Source of the DNA: Sinotaia quadrata | Taxonomy: Eukaryota; Mollusca; Gastropoda; Architaenioglossa; Viviparidae | Length of the DNA stretch: 64,000 nt | NCBI GenBank assembly: GCA_028829895.1 | Contig: CM054178.1 | Coordinates: forward strand, 67,260,835 to 67,324,834 | Reading direction: 5' to 3' | In this document: piece by piece, positions 1 to 9,850 of the stretch | Position numbering within the stretch: position 1 is the first letter of the stretch | How the letters are laid out: each line of letters opens with the position of its first letter | Program-made: the position numbers and the translations under genes | Notes under the pieces: model-generated | Databases searched by the model: none | Seen by the model: only the letters and a program-made list of their open reading frames with translations | What the model was told of the DNA's origin: nothing

Positions 1-616
1 GCATTAAGTTGATTTGCATAACTCAAGTTTTGCTTGCATTGACTGCCTAATTGAGTCTAGTGCAAAACTAACTATAAAGTTTGTCCTTTCTGTCATAATA
101 AAAAGTGATATTGTCTCTGGCCTGCTTATGGATGACTGCTTGTATGTTAGCATCATGCAATTATTTTAGCTCTAAAATACTGCAGAAAATTGTAAAAGAG
201 AGTTTATGGTAGTGTTGTGAGCATGTTGTTTGCAATGCCTGAGATTCTTTTTTGAAATTCTTTGTTGTTAAAAAAATGTGGTTGGAAGGAAGCTTGTTTG
301 CTAACTGATAAACAATTCCTGAGATTTTGAAAAAGGAATTGTTGAAAAATATGGTTAGAAGAGGGAAAGTTTGCTTGCTAATATACAAAATAGTCATGAA
401 ATCATAGTCACTGGTTTTTATTATTCATCATTTAAAATTCATGTCATCACAAAACAAATGAAAGAAAATGGAAATACATATTTGAGTTCATATTTTATTT
501 ATTTCCATATTTGTTCATTTCTTTCCTGATCATCTGATCATTGTTATGTGTATGTGGGTTTCAAGATTTCAGATAACACTCGTTTATATTAAACTGAACA
601 TTATTCCAGTTTGAAT
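1..616. other. AT-rich flank with no gene seen
   Basis: This is the host DNA left of the retrotransposon insertion. It is AT-rich, every frame is broken by stops, and I see no splice-flanked coding segment, RNA gene or tandem array. Confidence 0.6.
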
Positions 617-621
617 GTTAC
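617..621. repeat. Target-site duplication, left copy
   Basis: GTTAC directly precedes the left LTR and recurs at 9180-9184 directly after the right LTR. A 5-bp duplication is typical of Ty3/gypsy-class integrase. Confidence 0.9.
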
Positions 622-2348
622 TGTCACAAAACGGGAGGCTCGTTACAAGCCGACCTCGAGCTGAAGTTAGAGATGCAAGGGGTGAAGTCTAATTTTGGCC
701 TGCTCCGGTGCACCTCCAAGAAAAGCCCGGTGACGTATGCCAGTACTACGTCGCGTCAAGTTGTTACATAGACACACATGACATACTCCATTGATGTTTG
801 GGTGGGGCCCGATTTATTAATGTCATGCCAAGGAACGTTTTATTGGCGGTGTGTGTTGTGAGTGTGTATCATAAATGTGAATAAATGGACGAACAGACGA
901 ACGGTGCAAAACAATAGTACAAATTCTTTCGTCCCTCTCAAAAACTATGAATAACAAGAGAGTTGAAAGATGTTTAAATCAGGTTATTTATTTCCCGATT
1001 TAAAAGGGGCACTACTCTTTCGCACAGTGATTAATCATTCATTCAACTTTCCAATGTCATGCACTCTGTGGGAAATAAGGGGAGATGAAAATGATGAAAT
1101 TCAAAATATAAAATAAAGATTAATTACACAATTCTTATGCGGCAAATGTGGCCGCTTTAACAATAGTTTACATATAGAATAAGCATTAATTTTAACATTA
1201 AAGTTCTTATTTTGCAAACGATATAATAGTGTTCATTTTCTTTGAGTCCTAGACTTAAGTATGTGCGCGTTAGCCGTGCGAATTTTTACTCACTATTAAT
1301 GTCAGAGTTCCAAGGAGATGACGTAAGCTCACACGTCACTTATAAGCGGCACTTCAAAGTGAAGATCACACGCAATTGAGGCGTGCATTACAGGTGAAGA
1401 TTCTGCAGGATCTAGGCACCACTTTCAGATTATCACTGGGGAGAAATCTGAAATTTAACTGACTGTTGTCAGTCTCGATAATTGTCGCTGTTTCTGGTTG
1501 TCGTGGATACGGACACCCCAACGACGTTTAGCATTATCGGGTGGAGTCGTCCAGTGGGATGTGTCGTCGCATTACATTGAGTGTAGAAATCCGGATATGT
1601 ATCTCCGGCGCTAGCCCCTCAATTTGCGGGATAGACTGCCAAAACGAACTCAGACAGGGGGAAGAACAAGTTGGTCCCTCGTGTCGTTAACTGCATACAA
1701 CCAGCGTCGCGTGCATTGGGTTTTCTTTGGACAGTGAACTTTCCACTTTGCCAACAATTATACTGAGTAATTTTGCCTCGTTACTCAATATATGGCATCA
1801 GACGGATGGAAAACGGAAGGAAAGAGATCTTTGCAGCTTTCCTTTATGAAATCTCTGTACATGAGATAATTCATACGTGAAGTTAGACTGGCTTCAGACG
1901 AATCGACGTTTTCAACATTGAGAGTAAAGTCTTCATTTCGCCTCTTATATAGCCTTCACTGAAGGTTTCCAAAACTTCCAGAAGCTATGTCCCGTGACAT
2001 GATTTTTGCCTTGGATAATATAGTGGTAATTGCGATGCACGCTTTTCTGTAGCGAATTCTAATTGCGCACTGGCCACTTCTCTTGTCAACAACACGTGAC
2101 TCGAAGTGCGCAGTTGTCCCAATCATTTAATATACATATCTTTCACAAACTAATATATATATTCAATATGATAATTAACACACACTGCGTCACGAACGTC
2201 TGTCTACTAAAGAGATCTTAGGTGACCGTTACTGGAAGTTACATGCTACATACGAAAAATAACAAAACTCGGATTACTTCAATTAGTTTTGTTAGCGGTT
2301 TTTTAAAATGAAATAAAATATAATTTCTGTCCCTCATTTCCTGTGACA
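622..2348 (-). repeat. 3' LTR (left copy on + strand)
   Basis: This 1,727-bp LTR begins TGTCAC and ends GTGACA on the + strand. Every position is offset by 6,831 from the copy at 7453-9179, with no indel, and I found no base difference by eye. Being downstream in the sense direction, it should supply the polyadenylation site; TTTATT words on the + strand (AATAAA in sense) occur within it, but I cannot say which is used. Confidence 0.95.
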
Positions 2349-2349
2349 A

Positions 2350-2360
2350 CCCCCTTCTTA
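2350..2360 (-). other. Polypurine tract
   Basis: On the minus strand this reads TAAGAAGGGGG and ends one base before the 3' LTR. This is the expected place and composition for the primer of plus-strand DNA synthesis. Confidence 0.85.
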
Positions 2361-2476
2361 AAATTGATTGGAGCTCACAGAGTGGAAATCAAATAGGAAC
2401 AAAAAAATTTTATTTCACACGATAGTCCCCACAGGAATTTTATGCGCATCTGTGGAGAGACTATCCTCTCTCTTGT

Positions 2477-5400
2477 TTATATCGCGGTTATGGCATGCCG
2501 GGATAATGCATCGGCACCCGAATTTTCTCGGCCCGCGATGTGTTCGACAACGAAGCTATACTCCTGTAGCAGGAGTGTCCATCTAGTTAGCCTAGCGTTA
2601 TCGTACATGCTAGTGCGCAGATATGTCAGCGGCTTATGATCGCACTGCAGGATGAATGGTTTAGAGTACAGATAAGCACTAAATTTCTTGAGTGCCCATA
2701 CGATTGCTAAGCACTCTTTTTCAATCGTAGCATACCGTGTCTCACGATCTAACAGTTTCTTAGACGCGTATGCTACCGGTAGGTATTCGTCATCTGTCTC
2801 TTGGAGAAGTATGGCACCGAGGCCTTCGTCTGATGCGTCGGTCCTGACAATAAATCTTTTGTCAAAGTCTGGTAACTGTAGGACGGGTTTACTGGTCAAG
2901 ATGTCCTTCACCTTTTCGAGGGCGGTGCTACACTCGGCCGTCCATCGTATTTTCGTAGGTTGTTTATTCCCAGTTAAGTCCGTCAGTGGTTTAAGAAGCG
3001 TACTGAAGTTTGGGACAAATTTTCGGTAGTACCCCACTAGCCCCAAAACTGCCCTGACCTGTTTCTTTGTAGTCGGTAAGGTCATGTCACGAATGGCTGC
3101 AGTTAAGTCTAGATTTGGGCCTATATGTCCGTCACTTATGATATGGCCAAGAAACTCAATCTCTCGAAAGCCCGCGCGTACTTTGGAGGGTTTCACGGTC
3201 AATTTATTGCGCTCGAGAATGTCAAGTAGACCACTCACTGAGGATAAATGTTGGTCCCATGTTCCTGTTGCTACCAGTATGTCATCAAAGAAATTCAATG
3301 CGTTAACGCTCTCTAACGGTAACTTTCGCATGAAGCGCGCAAATGTTGCGGGTGCGTTCGCTAGTCCGAACGGTAGTCGGCAAAACTGAAATAAGCCTAG
3401 CGGGGTTGGAAATGCTGTTTTTGGTCTGTCGTCAATAGCAACTGACAGTTGCCAGTACCCTTTGCACATGTCAAACTTCGAGAAGTAATGTGCCTTGGTT
3501 AGTTTTGCGAATAATTCGTCCTGATTTGGGATAGGTTCCGCATCGAATTCAGTTATCTCATTTAACTGTCTGTAGTCCACACAAAAACGAAGCGTACCGT
3601 CTTTCTTTTTAACTAAGACGACCGGTGATGAATATGGGGAGATTGACTGTTCAATCACGCCCTGTTTTTGCATTTCACGCACCTGTTCTGCTATGTACTT
3701 TGTGCTCTCATATTTCTGTGGGTACTGTTTTAAGCGTATCGGTTTGTCACTTAAAAGTTTTATGCGGTGTTCAACCAAATCTGAGTGGCCCGGTTGGTCG
3801 GTGAATATGCGCGCGTGTCTGTGTAAGAGTTTTGACATTGCGTCGCGCTGTTCGACAGTTAAGTTCGAGTCAATCTCGACTTGATCGACTGTAACTGCAG
3901 GGTTAGGCGTGGTTTCGGCGGACATCATGTCTGTTCTGAAATTGGAGTCTTCCAATTGTATCAGTGCGACATTCACGTTTTGTATCTGTTCGTCGTTGCG
4001 TTCGTAGTAACGCTTGAGCATATTTATGTGATAGATTTTCTGCTTATTTCCTATCTGTATGCTATAATCGTTCTGCTTCACACGCTTAATAACACGGTAG
4101 GGTCCACGCCAGTGCATTTGCATGCGGTTGTTATGTGTGGGCCGCAAGAGTAACACGAGCTGACCTGGTTCGAGGTCACGTTCCACAGCCGTACGGTCAA
4201 AATTTCGCTTGTATCGGGGTTGTTTTTCGCGAATGTTTTCCTGTGCTAAGTGACATGTCTCGGTCAGACGTTGACGTAGTTCGGCTACGTATGTGTGAAC
4301 ATCTTTACCATCAGTCACAGTGTCTCCCTTGACCCATGTTTCTTTTATTAGCTTAAGGGGACCCCGAGGTTGCCTGCCGTATAGTAGTTGGAATGGTGAG
4401 TAGCCCGTACTCTCTTGTGGGAGTTCGCGATACGCGAAGAGTAATGGTGCTAGAAAACGTGGCCACTGGTCGGGTTGTTCCGAGGCCATTTTAATTAACA
4501 TTTTCTTTATTGTACCGTTGAAACGTTCAACGGCACCATTAGACTGAGCGTGATATGGTGATGAGAACAACTGTTTACACGCTAGTAGACGCATTGTTTC
4601 AGCCATCATTGCTGAGGTGAATTGAGTGCCCTGGTCACTCAATATTTCTCGGGGAACGCCCGTGCGAGAAAATACGTCTATTAAAGCGTCTGCGACTTCG
4701 ATTGCTGTGATGCCCTTTAATGCGACTGCTTCTGGATATCGTGTTGCAAAATCCACGATTGTTAGGATATAGCGATATCCTCCTTCGGCCGCGGGAATGA
4801 TTGGGCCAATAATGTCTACTGCGACTTTTAGGAATGGTTCCTCTACTGTTGGTACTATCTCGAGGGGAACTCGACTGACACGCCCTCGGTCAATATGTTG
4901 TTGACACTGCGTACATGTACGAACGTACGAGCGAACATCCCGACTCAGGCCTGGCCAAAAGAAGTCCTCGCGAACCCGCTGCTCAGTGCGCCGCGCGCCC
5001 TGATGTCCAGACATGATTGAGTCGTGTGCAAAGCTTAGAATCAGCGGTCTGAGTGGTGTAGGGGTAAATAAACACGTGGTGCTTCTAGTATCATTTTCCT
5101 TATAGTCGGTGCGCCGAAACGCTAGTCCGTCCTTCAGGAAATACGTAATCGTCGCGTACTTGCTGGACGTAATAGTGTTTTTCCGTGCCAGCTTTAGCAT
5201 TGAGGACAAGCTTTTGTCCTCCTGCTGCAGGTGACTGAGTTGACTTGGGGTCAACTGCGGGAATGTATTCTCGACTATCTTTAGAGCTGGGGGTCCTTGT
5301 TTACTACGTTCCCGTTGTGCTCTAGTGGTTACGGGGAGAACAGGATAGATGCCATCAGTGTGTGTGTCACACTGCCCGGGCGATAGTATGAATCCGAACT

Positions 5401-7000
5401 GCATGTCTCTTATCACTGCGGCGGTGACTGTACCGGAAAATACGGATGACGTAACATGTACAGTGGCTCTTGGACATGTACTAAGGTGTCCCATAACACA
5501 TCGAATGCGGACACTACCTCTTAGATACTGTTCAGGGCGTACAAGTTTAGCATTTATGCAGCTTATGGACGCGCCTGTATCGACCAGTATTTTGACTCTT
5601 TTTCCGTTTACTGTAGCCTGTTGGGTCTTTAGAGTTGCACCTGTTTCAGTGCATACCTTTACATCACGTGGACTGGGACAGTTCTGAGAACTATGCCCCT
5701 TCCCTTTGCAAGTGTAACATGTCATAGGTGGGGAGTCACGTGTGTGACGTCGTACGTCTTGTGACTTAGTGTATGTCCGTTGTACCGGTTCGGGTTTTTC
5801 CGATTTCGTCATCGGTCGGTTCAATTTCGGTGTATACTTCTGCCGATTTGTAAGAGGAGGGCGTGGTGCACTCCTCGTAATTACCGGATCAGGGTAATCA
5901 TTGTACGTGTCTGCTAACTTCAACATATCACAGAAGTTAGTCGGGGGATTTCGCTGCAAATATGTCGTCATTGCAGGCGGAGCAATATGGAGAAATTGAT
6001 CTCTTAATATCAAATCAAATAGGCCCTCATATGTCTTCTGGATGTCTGTCAAATCAATCCATCTATCAAGATAATGGCGTAACCTGGTACCGAAGGCTTG
6101 CATGGTGTCATTTGCTTTAGGTATGGCTCTCCTAAACATTTTTCGAAAGCCTTCTGCTGTACATTGAAAAGTACGCATCAAACCCGTTTTGAGATCTGCA
6201 TAAGTAATAGCGGGATCGCGCGTTAGATCAGTAAATGCGCGCGAGCTTTCACCTTGAAGTATTTGACCGAGTTGTTGTTTCTTTTCAATGTCAGTGTAAT
6301 TAAAGTTGGCAATGAAGCTGTCAAAGCGTGTCAAAAACTCGTCAATCGTCTCGACTTCATGGTTGAAGAAAGCTAGCCGTGTCCGGGGTTTATTTAATTC
6401 GGCCTGTTGCTTAGCAGTCCCCTCTAACAACTTCTCTCTAGCTGTTAACTCTTGCTTAGCTAATTCAAGCTGTTCCTGATGTGCTTTAGCTTTTAATCTA
6501 AGCTTTTTCTCTTCTGCTTCCTGCCTTTTATCTTCTAAATCCCTAGCAGACTGAATCTTTAATAACTCTATTTCTCTTGCCTCTTTAGCTCTTTTTTCCT
6601 CTAGCTTATTTTTCTTATCCTCTAATTCTCTAGCCTCTTTCGCCCTTTTCTCTTCTAACTCTCTCGCCTCTTTCGATCTTTTTTCCTCTAGCTTATTTTT
6701 CTTATCCTCTAGTTCTCTAGCCTCTTTCGCTCTTTTCTCCTCCAACTCTCTCGCCTCTTTCGATCTTTTTTCCTCTAGCTTATTTTTCTTATCCTCTAGT
6801 TCTCTCAGAGTTTGCATCTCTAGCTGTTTAGCTAACTGTCTCTTATCTTCTAGCTCTCTCACCTCTTTCGCCTCATTTTCTTTCGCAACATACCATTTAG
6901 TTATCTCCTCATCCACGTATTTCTTTAGGTCGGCTTTCTCGTACCCGAATTCTCTTCCCATAGCCATGAGTTCTTTCTTTATGTTTACTAGCTCGGCCAT
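2477..7000 (-). CDS. Gag-Pol polyprotein, order Gag-PR-IN-RT-RH
   Basis: A single frame of 1,507 codons encodes all retrotransposon proteins. Residues 40-200 form a highly charged coiled coil with an internal 29-residue repeat. About 205-370 is the Gag capsid-like region. A CX2CX4HX4C zinc knuckle uses C428, C431, H436 and C441. The aspartic protease has D474-T-G-A. Integrase follows: zinc site H659, H666, C696, C699; catalytic D729, D789, E825 (D-X35-E); and a GPY/F module at 966-968. Reverse transcriptase comes after that, with D1177 and FFDD at 1237-1240. RNase H closes the protein with D1388, E1427/E1429 and D1454. All catalytic residues expected for these enzymes are present. There is no stop or frameshift between Gag and Pol. 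Ordinary Ty3/gypsy elements place integrase last, so the order here points to the Gmr1 type. I chose the ATG at 6998-7000 because it opens the frame after the leader. Confidence 0.95.
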   Translation of the reverse strand: MAELVNIKKELMAMGREFGYEKADLKKYVDEEITKWYVAKENEAKEVRELEDKRQLAKQLEMQTLRELEDKKNKLEEKRSKEARELEEKRAKEARELEDKKNKLEEKRSKEARELEEKRAKEARELEDKKNKLEEKRAKEAREIELLKIQSARDLEDKRQEAEEKKLRLKAKAHQEQLELAKQELTAREKLLEGTAKQQAELNKPRTRLAFFNHEVETIDEFLTRFDSFIANFNYTDIEKKQQLGQILQGESSRAFTDLTRDPAITYADLKTGLMRTFQCTAEGFRKMFRRAIPKANDTMQAFGTRLRHYLDRWIDLTDIQKTYEGLFDLILRDQFLHIAPPAMTTYLQRNPPTNFCDMLKLADTYNDYPDPVITRSAPRPPLTNRQKYTPKLNRPMTKSEKPEPVQRTYTKSQDVRRHTRDSPPMTCYTCKGKGHSSQNCPSPRDVKVCTETGATLKTQQATVNGKRVKILVDTGASISCINAKLVRPEQYLRGSVRIRCVMGHLSTCPRATVHVTSSVFSGTVTAAVIRDMQFGFILSPGQCDTHTDGIYPVLPVTTRAQRERSKQGPPALKIVENTFPQLTPSQLSHLQQEDKSLSSMLKLARKNTITSSKYATITYFLKDGLAFRRTDYKENDTRSTTCLFTPTPLRPLILSFAHDSIMSGHQGARRTEQRVREDFFWPGLSRDVRSYVRTCTQCQQHIDRGRVSRVPLEIVPTVEEPFLKVAVDIIGPIIPAAEGGYRYILTIVDFATRYPEAVALKGITAIEVADALIDVFSRTGVPREILSDQGTQFTSAMMAETMRLLACKQLFSSPYHAQSNGAVERFNGTIKKMLIKMASEQPDQWPRFLAPLLFAYRELPQESTGYSPFQLLYGRQPRGPLKLIKETWVKGDTVTDGKDVHTYVAELRQRLTETCHLAQENIREKQPRYKRNFDRTAVERDLEPGQLVLLLRPTHNNRMQMHWRGPYRVIKRVKQNDYSIQIGNKQKIYHINMLKRYYERNDEQIQNVNVALIQLEDSNFRTDMMSAETTPNPAVTVDQVEIDSNLTVEQRDAMSKLLHRHARIFTDQPGHSDLVEHRIKLLSDKPIRLKQYPQKYESTKYIAEQVREMQKQGVIEQSISPYSSPVVLVKKKDGTLRFCVDYRQLNEITEFDAEPIPNQDELFAKLTKAHYFSKFDMCKGYWQLSVAIDDRPKTAFPTPLGLFQFCRLPFGLANAPATFARFMRKLPLESVNALNFFDDILVATGTWDQHLSSVSGLLDILERNKLTVKPSKVRAGFREIEFLGHIISDGHIGPNLDLTAAIRDMTLPTTKKQVRAVLGLVGYYRKFVPNFSTLLKPLTDLTGNKQPTKIRWTAECSTALEKVKDILTSKPVLQLPDFDKRFIVRTDASDEGLGAILLQETDDEYLPVAYASKKLLDRETRYATIEKECLAIVWALKKFSAYLYSKPFILQCDHKPLTYLRTSMYDNARLTRWTLLLQEYSFVVEHIAGRENSGADALSRHAITAI
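6601..6816 (-). repeat. 87-bp in-frame tandem repeat in gag
   Basis: The same 87-bp word starts at 6601, 6688 and 6775 on the + strand, giving about two and a half units with only a few changes. It encodes a 29-residue Lys/Glu/Arg coiled-coil unit containing RELEDKKNKLEEKRSKEA. Because 87 is divisible by three, unit gain or loss keeps the frame. Confidence 0.9.
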
Positions 7001-7431
7001 TTTTAAAATTGCTAGTTATCACGAGTATGGATAAAGTGACTTAGAATATTCGCGGGATTTTGACCTCTGTCGGTCACAAGTGGTGCAATGGTGTGTGTAT
7101 GAACACCAGCCACCACGTGATTAGGATTATGACAAACACGAATAAAAGAAATCCTAATCGCAAATTTGCAAAGTTAGCAAAATAACAGTTGCTAATGTAG
7201 CGTACAAAATATCGATCTAAGTACGTCTAAACACGAGTCGGTACGCGTTAACGATAATAGCGTAAAGATTATAAAACTTATTTCAACACAATAATAAGTC
7301 TTATCAAAATCCAGTTCACCTAAGTCTCAATAGCAAAGCCCTAACATGCAATAAACAATGCATAATGGCGATGAGATAGAAAAGCAGGAAAGAGATGATA
7401 CTTTCTTACAACAACACAATTTACCTTGTCA
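7001..7431 (-). other. Retrotransposon 5' leader
   Basis: This untranslated stretch lies between the primer site and the Gag-Pol start. I see no coding frame. The packaging signal should lie here, but I cannot point to it. Confidence 0.6.
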
Positions 7432-7450
7432 GATCACGTCAGGGTCACCA
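7432..7450 (-). other. Primer binding site, tRNA-Trp type
   Basis: The minus strand reads TGGTGACCCTGACGTGATC, two bases inside the 5' LTR. Its complement ends in ATCACGTCAGGGTCACCA, which matches the 3' end of animal tRNA-Trp (with CCA added) except for one base, as far as I recall that tRNA. Confidence 0.75.
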
Positions 7451-7452
7451 GA

Positions 7453-9179
7453 TGTCACAAAACGGGAGGCTCGTTACAAGCCGACCTCGAGCTGAAGTTA
7501 GAGATGCAAGGGGTGAAGTCTAATTTTGGCCTGCTCCGGTGCACCTCCAAGAAAAGCCCGGTGACGTATGCCAGTACTACGTCGCGTCAAGTTGTTACAT
7601 AGACACACATGACATACTCCATTGATGTTTGGGTGGGGCCCGATTTATTAATGTCATGCCAAGGAACGTTTTATTGGCGGTGTGTGTTGTGAGTGTGTAT
7701 CATAAATGTGAATAAATGGACGAACAGACGAACGGTGCAAAACAATAGTACAAATTCTTTCGTCCCTCTCAAAAACTATGAATAACAAGAGAGTTGAAAG
7801 ATGTTTAAATCAGGTTATTTATTTCCCGATTTAAAAGGGGCACTACTCTTTCGCACAGTGATTAATCATTCATTCAACTTTCCAATGTCATGCACTCTGT
7901 GGGAAATAAGGGGAGATGAAAATGATGAAATTCAAAATATAAAATAAAGATTAATTACACAATTCTTATGCGGCAAATGTGGCCGCTTTAACAATAGTTT
8001 ACATATAGAATAAGCATTAATTTTAACATTAAAGTTCTTATTTTGCAAACGATATAATAGTGTTCATTTTCTTTGAGTCCTAGACTTAAGTATGTGCGCG
8101 TTAGCCGTGCGAATTTTTACTCACTATTAATGTCAGAGTTCCAAGGAGATGACGTAAGCTCACACGTCACTTATAAGCGGCACTTCAAAGTGAAGATCAC
8201 ACGCAATTGAGGCGTGCATTACAGGTGAAGATTCTGCAGGATCTAGGCACCACTTTCAGATTATCACTGGGGAGAAATCTGAAATTTAACTGACTGTTGT
8301 CAGTCTCGATAATTGTCGCTGTTTCTGGTTGTCGTGGATACGGACACCCCAACGACGTTTAGCATTATCGGGTGGAGTCGTCCAGTGGGATGTGTCGTCG
8401 CATTACATTGAGTGTAGAAATCCGGATATGTATCTCCGGCGCTAGCCCCTCAATTTGCGGGATAGACTGCCAAAACGAACTCAGACAGGGGGAAGAACAA
8501 GTTGGTCCCTCGTGTCGTTAACTGCATACAACCAGCGTCGCGTGCATTGGGTTTTCTTTGGACAGTGAACTTTCCACTTTGCCAACAATTATACTGAGTA
8601 ATTTTGCCTCGTTACTCAATATATGGCATCAGACGGATGGAAAACGGAAGGAAAGAGATCTTTGCAGCTTTCCTTTATGAAATCTCTGTACATGAGATAA
8701 TTCATACGTGAAGTTAGACTGGCTTCAGACGAATCGACGTTTTCAACATTGAGAGTAAAGTCTTCATTTCGCCTCTTATATAGCCTTCACTGAAGGTTTC
8801 CAAAACTTCCAGAAGCTATGTCCCGTGACATGATTTTTGCCTTGGATAATATAGTGGTAATTGCGATGCACGCTTTTCTGTAGCGAATTCTAATTGCGCA
8901 CTGGCCACTTCTCTTGTCAACAACACGTGACTCGAAGTGCGCAGTTGTCCCAATCATTTAATATACATATCTTTCACAAACTAATATATATATTCAATAT
9001 GATAATTAACACACACTGCGTCACGAACGTCTGTCTACTAAAGAGATCTTAGGTGACCGTTACTGGAAGTTACATGCTACATACGAAAAATAACAAAACT
9101 CGGATTACTTCAATTAGTTTTGTTAGCGGTTTTTTAAAATGAAATAAAATATAATTTCTGTCCCTCATTTCCTGTGACA
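7453..9179 (-). repeat. 5' LTR (right copy on + strand)
   Basis: This 1,727-bp LTR is the upstream one in the sense direction and should carry the promoter. Its boundaries are fixed by the TGTCAC and GTGACA ends and by the GTTAC duplication that follows. Confidence 0.95.
8775..8782 (-). promoter_or_regulatory. Candidate LTR TATA box
   Basis: TATATAAG on the minus strand lies about 400 bp into the 5' LTR in the sense direction. Position and sequence suit a retrotransposon promoter, but other AT-rich words also occur in the LTR. Confidence 0.45.
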
Positions 9180-9184
9180 GTTAC
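9180..9184. repeat. Target-site duplication, right copy
   Basis: GTTAC matches 617-621 exactly and bounds the retrotransposon on the right. Confidence 0.9.
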
Positions 9185-9426
9185 AAATGGACATTTGGAT
9201 TAGAATTTCATTCTGTTCTGTAGCATTTTGCAGCAATTTGGCATGTTCATTTTTTTGTTTATTTTAATTGATGACATTTTTCTTATAAAACCACCCATAA
9301 ATAACATCATGAACAAATTTAGCCTCTCAACAGAAATAAATATTACAAAAACTAAATATGGCATTGTAAACAGTGGATTCAAAATTTCATGTAGACTAAT
9401 GGAAGGTAACTCATTGAAATATTACT

Positions 9427-9850
9427 CACAGATATGTTAACTGTTATGACAACTATGCATGTGAATTGTCATTTCTAGCAATGTAACTTTCAATGCAGTG
9501 TAACCTTTGCTATATGGCTCACAGATATGTCAATAGTCATGACAAATGTACATGAGAACTCGTCTCTAGTGATGCCACTCAAAGAGTTTGCAGTTTGTCA
9601 CATAGGTCATCTTTCATGACAACTGTATATGAAAACTGCCATCTTGAGTGATATAACTTTCAAAGAGTTTATAATATGCATCACAGATATGACACCTGTC
9701 ATGAAATCTGTATATGAGAACTGTAGCCTCGAGTGATATAACTTTCAAAGAGTTTATAATATGCATCACAGATATGTCACCTGTCATGACAACTGTACAT
9801 GAGAACTGTTGCCTCTAGCGAAATAACTTTCAAAGAGTTTATAGTATGAA
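9427..9850. repeat. About 84-bp tandem repeat, five units
   Basis: Five degenerate units start near 9427, 9519, 9598, 9682 and 9767. Each has a CACAGATATG-like opening, a TCATGACAACTGTA-like core and a TAACTTTCAAAGAGTTTATA-like end. The last two units are the most alike. Confidence 0.8.

Larger units (their letters stand above)
622..9179 (-). mobile_element. Complete LTR retrotransposon, Gmr1-like Ty3/gypsy type
   Basis: This is an 8,558-bp element whose coding strand is minus. It carries, in sense order, 5' LTR (7453-9179), primer binding site (7432-7450), leader, one Gag-Pol frame (7000-2477), polypurine tract (2350-2360) and 3' LTR (622-2348). It is flanked by GTTAC duplications. The LTR ends are the inverted hexamers TGTCAC and GTGACA. 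Both LTRs are 1,727 bp and look identical by eye, and the reading frame is open throughout, so the insertion is young and may still be competent. The integrase lies before reverse transcriptase, which in Ty3/gypsy elements is the Gmr1 arrangement described from deuterostomes. It is richer in GC than the host DNA around it. It sits about 11.5 kb downstream of the kelch gene, in the same orientation. Confidence 0.95.

Noticed and set aside
2688..5687. Several + strand frames of 60-113 codons
   Set aside because: They are shadows of the Gag-Pol frame on the other strand.
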